From NCBI GenBank assembly GCA_963921425.1, contig OY992832.1, positions 18,202,835-18,266,834 of the forward strand: 64,000 bases of DNA, in the 5' to 3' direction. Below are positions 57,991-64,000 of this stretch, one piece after another. A program made the translations under genes and the position numbers. The notes beneath the pieces are model-generated. The model was not told the origin of the DNA and did no database searches. It saw only the letters and a list, made by a program, of their open reading frames with translations. The number at the start of each line of letters is the position of its first letter. Position 1 is the first letter of the stretch. Source of the stretch: Dryas octopetala. Lineage: Eukaryota > Streptophyta > Magnoliopsida > Rosales > Rosaceae.

Positions 57991-60111
57991 ACAATAAGCT
58001 TAATGCAATTATGGAAAGGCTAAATCAGTCAACACCCAACCCAAAAAGCATTTCAATCAATTCTGATATCCGTGAACATAAAATATAACGGATTATCTGA
58101 GCTTACCCATGTGTATGCAGCTTAAAAAATTAATTGCCATTAAAATTTTTGATGAAAGTTGGGTATGGAAATGAATTTTTGGATGTTAATAGAATTTTAA
58201 TTAATTGTTTTGGCCAAGGATATGATGAATGATGAATGACAAATAATATATGATTACGCCCCTCTTCCCAAAGAAAACACAAAACTTATGCTTTCCATGT
58301 AATATTCGAATCCATCCGTCCGTACCAAATTTGCTTTGCATGTGACTCTCCCTGGTCCCTGGGTTTTGATTCAATTAAGTTCAAACCCAAGAACACGAAA
58401 GAAGAATATTGAAAATGTAAAGAAACAAATTAAGTACATGCATGTTAATTAATCAGGGTGGCCTTAGGGGTAGGTAAAATAAGCAATTGTCTTAGGCCGT
58501 AGAATATTGGGGGTACCTAAATTTTATTCTCAGATATACTTATATACTAAGTTAGTCTTAAGTAATGCACTTCAAAAGTCGAGAACCTCATTGCATGTTA
58601 TGATTTGCCTTAGACCCTTAAAATTTCAGGGTAGATCGAGTCTATATATAATTAATTTGTACGTGCATATTGAAGAGTGTAGGGGCCAATGACTTTCGTT
58701 CCCAGGTAAACTAATATTGTCTTCAACTTAATCATCTAAATCCAATATAGGTAAGAGATGAATATAGTGGACTCATGTATGATGTGGGGTTTATTTCAAA
58801 ACGTTCCTTAGTGCAACTTAGGAAAATTTTCCACTTTATATATCCAACAATACAATCACTTATCTAACATGAGACAATTATATTCGATTCACAATTCTTT
58901 TTTTTTTTTTTTATTCAGGGGGAGGGAAAAATCAAACTTGGATGTAGATGGGCAAATTCAATGGCCATTCCAACTATTTCGATTCACAATTCTTAATAAA
59001 GAGGGAATGGTTATGTTATTATATATGAAAATGTGAAGAGTGTCATGTCTTCTTGGGGTAGTTTCAAACATATATAAATTAGATAATTACTTCATATAAA
59101 TATATATATATATATTCTAAAGAGAATTATATATGGCTGGAAAGTTAATGAATTGAAGGTACTTTGAGGAATCGATGAGAGGGTAGGAGAGAGCATGCAT
59201 GCATATCCATGGCCTTTCGGTACGTGGAAGTTCCAAATGCTTAAAAGATATATGGTTGAATAAAATATAATGTAGTATTCTTTCTAACAAAATATATATC
59301 AATCTAATGTGTTAGCAAAAAACAATAATGTGTTTATTTTTTTATTGTGTTATCTAGTACATAACAAGAGAAATTAGTTAGGATCGATAACTATAATTGA
59401 TCCATACAATCTACATTATGGAGATTTGTTCTTACTTTAGGTGGTCTTTAATCTAACCTACCTCCTCCCCCGCGGCCCCGCCCCACTCAAAGCCCCAAAA
59501 TTATGGAAAAGAATAAATTAACTTAACATATATTTTAGGCATTAATTGCTGTCAATAGTGAAGAGTGGGTGAATTGACGCTGGAAATTAACCAAGCAATT
59601 GACTTAATAATTAAACTATAGTTTGACTAAGAAAGAAAGGGCTAAAAATTAAGGTGAGATAGAGTAAAAGACAAAATATTGTGAAATTTTGTCAACATCA
59701 TCGATAGGCATGCGCGCATTTCATGTTTCTTGTAGTGTTTTAGTTCTAATCTCAAAATTGAGAGTTAAAATTTAAACAATTAATAGATGTCGATTAAATT
59801 ATATCATCCAAACACACCAATTAAGCATCCAGTCATTGGTTGATGAAGACGTTAATTTGTATGCAAATGTTGAATTTAAATTCTCTGCTTGTCTTGTATT
59901 TTGCTTGTTTTAATTTTATTTATGTAATATAAATTTAAGAATTTATATAACTCCATTTACACCCAAGAATTCCTACAAATCCATTTTCATATTTTGTTAT
60001 CTACCTCTAGATGATAAATACACCGATAAGATTAAAAGTCAAGAAAAAACAAATAGGGTCTATATATTTTGCTCACGTAAACAATTTATATAATGAATAA
60101 GAGAAATGCTA

Positions 60112-60438
60112 GCTACATTCTTGATTTACCTTCTCTCATATAATATTTATTATGCCATTATGTCATGTAATTGTTATGTCTAAAAAAATCAAATAAATCG
60201 AAATTCGTTTAGTTATATAATTATTATCAAATAAATAATTATTTTGGCAAATATAATATTTATTAAAGATCGTATATTCAATAGTTTAATAACCAAACGA
60301 TTTTTTATTTGGGTAATTTTTTGTAAAATCTTTAAAAGGTTATTCTTAAAAATTAAAAATTTGGAAGATAATAGTACATTACATATGTAATGAAAATTAT
60401 AAAAAAGAAGATAGAATGAAAAAATAACTAGCATTTAT
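60112..60438. mobile_element. Foldback MITE (AATGCTAG type)
   Basis: AAATGCTAGCTACATTC at the left end is mirrored by ...ATAACTAGCATTTAT at the right, and an internal pair CGAAATTCGTTTAGTTATA / TAATAACCAAACGATTTTTTAT supports a long hairpin. Same core family as 6712-7022 and 33433-33760. Confidence 0.75.
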
Positions 60439-60439
60439 G

Positions 60440-61224
60440 AATGGATAAATATTGAATTAAACGAGTTATTACCGTAGCGAGTAAGGCTGAGTCAAACTCG
60501 GGAAAGATTCTCGTTTCGGGTAGGCAGAAAAGTGTACGTACGTGTGTGAGTAGTGAGTAGTGTGACTGTTTGAGTGTCTCGTGGGTTTTACTGGTGGACA
60601 TATCAATCCATACCAGTCATCTCTTGTCTTTGTATTATCAACTTTCCTTTCCCCTTCGCACTGTCACTACTGACTGACAGTCTTTTATGGGCCCTCCACT
60701 CTGCCTCTCAGTTCTCACGGACGGCACCACCCACACACTCTCTCTCTCTCTCTCTCTTTTCACGGTCCTAATACAATTATGGCATAATCATTTTCACCTC
60801 ATCCATTGCTGCCTGTAAAGCCTACTCACTTTCCTTTCCCTATTTCTTAGCCTTGCCTTTTTCAAATCAAACCTTCATTTCATCTTCAAAACCTTTCCCA
60901 CTTTGTATGTATGCACACAGATTTTCACCATCGATCTTCATCTCAGTCACTTTCTATATTATTGTTATTGTTATTATATAAATATATGTAGGATGGTCCA
61001 TATGTGGACATCCACTTAAGAAACATGTGACATTCTACTCATCCATGTGTTATGTGGCCTATCAATTATAACCGTTTCTTCTTTAGAGGGTTTTTTTTTT
61101 TCTTTTATTATCAAAAATCATCTTGAATAATAAATTCTTTCGCTGTTTGATTACATATTATCATTTTAGTGCTATTGATTAAACTGTATTCGTTAGCATA
61201 ATTAATTTACATAATAAAAAAATT
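60440..61224. other. Distal upstream region of the zinc-finger gene
   Basis: Less AT-rich than its surroundings near 60470-60780, with a CT run (60740-60758). It may be promoter sequence or the leader of an unrecognised transcript; no coding frame is supported. Confidence 0.35.
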
Positions 61225-61735
61225 GAGAAAATTACAGATTTGATCCACTTATTTTATACCTAGTTCAATTTTAGTTCACGATTTTTTTAAGTTCTGTTTT
61301 GGTCCACTAATTGTTCTACTTGTTTAATAAAAATCCAGATTTATTTTCTCAAATTTGTCCCGCCTAAACCCTGTCAAATTCAGCAAACATATACTTGTTT
61401 TAAAGCTATGCATCTTCTTTTTACAATCATATAAAGATCATTCAAATCGGAGTTCTAAAACTCAAGATAATTGGCCTCAAAACAGAACACTTGAAACTAC
61501 CAATTTTTTCTAGAAAATTTTCAAAATTTTCAAACTTACCAAACTTCAATTCTATTTTATTCTAATACTCCAAATTGATTCCTATGACTAAAAAATAATG
61601 AAATATATATAACTTATACTTCAATTATAATTGAAGAAAACACAATCAAAAGAATTTAAAATTATAACTTAAAAAAAATTGTAGACAAAAATTTATTTAG
61701 GTATAAAAGAAGTGGACCAAATTTGTAATTTTCTC
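61225..61735. mobile_element. MULE-type TIR element (GAGAAAATTAC family)
   Basis: GAGAAAATTACAGATTTGATCC at the left is mirrored by TGGACCAAATTTGTAATTTTCTC at the right. The flanks AAAAAAATT and TAAAAAAGT match at 7 of 9 positions. 511 bp, related to 51749-52335 and, at the termini, to 16843-17146. Confidence 0.82.
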
Positions 61736-62017
61736 TAAAAAAGTTTCTCATTTGATTGAATTTTTCACATTAATGAACCTTTGAATAAAATTTAAAAAAT
61801 GAACAGTTTCAAATTGTACTGAATTGCGTTGTGGCCGTTGTGAAAAAATATCTAGACTTTGTATTAAAATGTGAGTGTTCACACTTGAACAGTTTTATAT
61901 ATACACATATACATTTTTTTGATAGAAAAATAAAAGAGAATGGGGTCTAGCTAGCGGTCCAGCTGAGTCTATGGCTGACCGACTTTGAGAGCAGCCGTAT
62001 ATTAGATAATTAAGAAA

Positions 62018-62042
62018 AGAGAGAGAGAGAGAGAGAGAGAGA
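62018..62042. repeat. (GA)n microsatellite in the zinc-finger gene leader
   Basis: A GA run about 300 bp before the start codon, probably in the 5' leader or proximal promoter. Confidence 0.85.
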
Positions 62043-62340
62043 AGAAATATATTCTCTCTTGGCTGTTGGTATTTCCTTCCAAGTTCAATTAAAGTGAGTC
62101 ATTTTGCCAGAAAACAAAGCCTCAGTTCATTCAGCTGGGTTCTCAATTTGTTCGCATCAGCTGGGATCCAATACACACACCCAACTGAGATTCCTTAGAT
62201 ATTGTATTCTACAGTAGAGCTTTTGTTTTTTCTCAGTTTTGGCAGTGCACTAGTTCTACTTCTAGCTAGCTAGCTTCTGAGTTAATTACTTCTCTTTTGT
62301 TTAGCAAATAAACCCACTTCTATTTACTTCAGCTTCAAAG

Positions 62341-64000
62341 ATGATGATGTCCCAAGATGAGCTTTCTGTTCCCTCCACCATCAGAAGCTTTGTTCAAGAA
62401 CCAAATTCCAACCCTAACCCTAACTCTAATACAAATAATAATCCATCGCTCAAGAGGAAGAGAAATTTACCTGGAACACCAGGCAAGTCATGTCTTCTCA
62501 ATTTTAGTTCACCTCTACCTACCTTGCAAATTTAGCTTAATTGTCAATTAATTAATACTCTTTTTTTTTTTTTTTTTAAATATTATTATTGTTTTCTGGG
62601 GTTAATTGGCAACCATATACTTCAATCATTCAAGCAGATCCAGATGCAGAAGTGATAGCTTTGTCCCCAAAATCTCTAATGGCCACAAACCGATTCCTCT
62701 GCGAAATTTGCAACAAGGGCTTCCAGAGAGACCAGAATTTGCAGCTCCACCGCCGCGGCCACAACCTTCCATGGAAGCTCAAGCAAAGATCAAACAAAGA
62801 AGTGATCCGTAAGAAGGTGTATGTCTGCCCGGAAAAGACATGCGTGCACAACGACCCTTCGCGGGCCCTCGGCGACCTCACTGGGATCAAAAAGCACTTC
62901 AGCAGAAAGCACGGCGAAAAGAAGTGGAAGTGTGACAAGTGCTCGAAGAAATACGCAGTTCAGTCGGACTGGAAGGCCCATAGCAAGATTTGTGGGACTA
63001 GGGAGTATAGATGTGACTGTGGCACACTCTTTTCCAGGTACTATTACTACTAGTCATGTTTCCCAATTAGTTTCTTCTTCTCTGTACAAAATTATTAAAC
63101 CTAGCTCGATCTACTTCATATGATTTATTTGGTCATGAAGAATGTGTATTTAATGCTCTCATCATCACGTAGAGGCTTTCATGGGATTTTCTCTTTGAAT
63201 TTAATGCTGTCGTTTGAGTCTTTATGCATCAGTTTAATTACCAAATTTTGTTCACCAAATAATGCAACCTGTATTAATTGTAACAGGAAAGATAGCTTCA
63301 TCACTCATAGAGCTTTTTGTGATGCTTTGGCGGCCGAAGAAACTGCACGATTTGTCTCGGCTTCAGCCGCTACGAATTCAAGCTTCATCAATGGGTCTAT
63401 TACCAACAATCCACATCAAGCACCAACCAGAATCCCTCATTTTTTATCAATCTTTCAGCAAGAATTTTCAGGCAATCTCAATTCCAATGCTAATTTTGTC
63501 GGAGCAAACTCCGCATCAGGCTTGCCTGCACCAATTGACATGTTTGGATCGTCGTCGTCGCCCGTGCAGGCTCAGTGGCTGAACAAGTTTCAAGAGTCGT
63601 CGTCGTCATCATCATTTGCAATTGCGAATCTTTCTATGCCATCATCGTCATCATTGCCACGGGGACTGATATTGAAGGAGGAAGAAGATCAGTCCAAAGC
63701 CAATTTGTCTGAAACGATAATGACCAGCGCGGCTTTCTATAACAACAACAACAACAACAACAACAACAACCAGAACCACCAGCGAAGCAGTCCTCCAGGA
63801 AGTCACATGTACTCATCAGCCACTGCACTCCTGCAGAAAGCAGCTCAAATGGGATCAACAACAAGCCAAAACGGCGTCGTCCCAGCATTCAATGACAGTG
63901 CTGCTGCTACCACCTTTGGTAATTTCATGAGCTCATCATCCCCATCTCAGAAACTGTTCAGGCAAACAATGACTGATATTCAGAGCGAGAACAACTTCAA
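62341..64000 (+). CDS. INDETERMINATE-domain C2H2 zinc-finger protein (5' part)
   Basis: Exons 62341-62482, 62638-63037 and 63287 to the window edge join in frame; the gene is cut at 64000. Residues 38-41 KRKR form a nuclear signal just before NLPGTPDPDAEVIALSPKSL, the hallmark of the ID domain. Four fingers follow: C69/C72/H85/H89; C111/C116/H134/H139; C146/C149/H162/C166; C173/C175/H188/C192. The C-terminal part is Ser- and Asn-rich with a ten-codon AAC run (63741-63770) and the family motif SSATALLQKAAQMGST. IDD proteins are nuclear DNA-binding regulators that often work with DELLA or SHR/SCR proteins. Intron 1 starts GC (AG|GCAAGT). The TRDFLG-type end of the family is expected beyond the window. 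Confidence 0.96.

Larger units (their letters stand above)
56365..60100. other. AT-rich intergenic DNA with decayed elements
   Basis: Apart from the SINE-like and microsatellite entries, CAGGGTGGCCTTAGGGG at 58454 looks like the start of another hAT fragment (to about 58640) without a right end. The 120-codon minus frame at 57482-57120 shows no motif. No gene is supported. Confidence 0.45.

Noticed and set aside
62606..63123. Alternative-frame ORFs over the zinc-finger exon 2
   Set aside because: Shadows of the INDETERMINATE-domain exon, which has clear zinc-finger residues in the chosen frame.
1..64000. CRISPR arrays, operons, phage or prokaryotic systems
   Set aside because: The window is plant nuclear DNA with spliced genes. 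The only regular array is the 340-bp tandem repeat, whose units are directly adjacent without unique spacers.

Overview
The window is nuclear DNA of a dicot plant. It is AT-rich, with GT-AG (and two GC-AG) introns, a plant MLO gene, NAC and INDETERMINATE-domain transcription factors, plant-type copia, hAT, Mutator and CACTA elements, and CT/GA microsatellites in 5' leaders. The overall feel is of a woody eudicot, perhaps Rosaceae, but I cannot prove the family from sequence alone.

Layout. 1-22,320 is an accessory block with almost no host genes. It has the 3' end of a Ty1/copia element (1-583), a tRNA-Pro(AGG) gene (1381-1452), two hAT elements with perfect 8-bp target duplications (3383-4034, 15582-16760), several foldback MITEs, and a run of Mutator-like TIR elements. 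One of these (about 7210-11925) was split by a complete 4-kb copia element (7743-11742) whose interior is partly inverted. Another (19927-21330) is a Pack-MULE carrying pieces of a beta-galactosidase gene and a GATL glycosyltransferase gene.

22,490-43,730 is the gene-bearing part. It holds a 15-exon MLO gene of the powdery-mildew-susceptibility type (22832-30500, +), a possible 50-residue membrane protein (31808-31960, +), Sec61 beta (34189-34521, +), the Qc-SNARE SYP71 (37870-41079, +) and a three-exon NAC transcription factor (43730-41868, -). The genes are separately transcribed. MLO, Sec61 beta and SYP71 all belong to membrane or secretory biology, but nothing here shows that they are co-regulated.

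44,411-51,363 is one CACTA (En/Spm) element with a GAG target duplication. It has three arrays of the motif TTTGGGCGACGAA in both orientations, a decayed Transposase_24-type gene, a G-rich minisatellite, and a 2.2-kb array of about 340-bp tandem repeats sitting inside its 3' subterminal region. This composite is the most unusual structure in the window.

51,367-61,900 is AT-rich intergenic DNA with more small TIR elements. 62,341 to the window end is the 5' part of an INDETERMINATE-domain C2H2 zinc-finger gene (+), cut by the window edge. No CRISPR, operon or other prokaryotic features are present.
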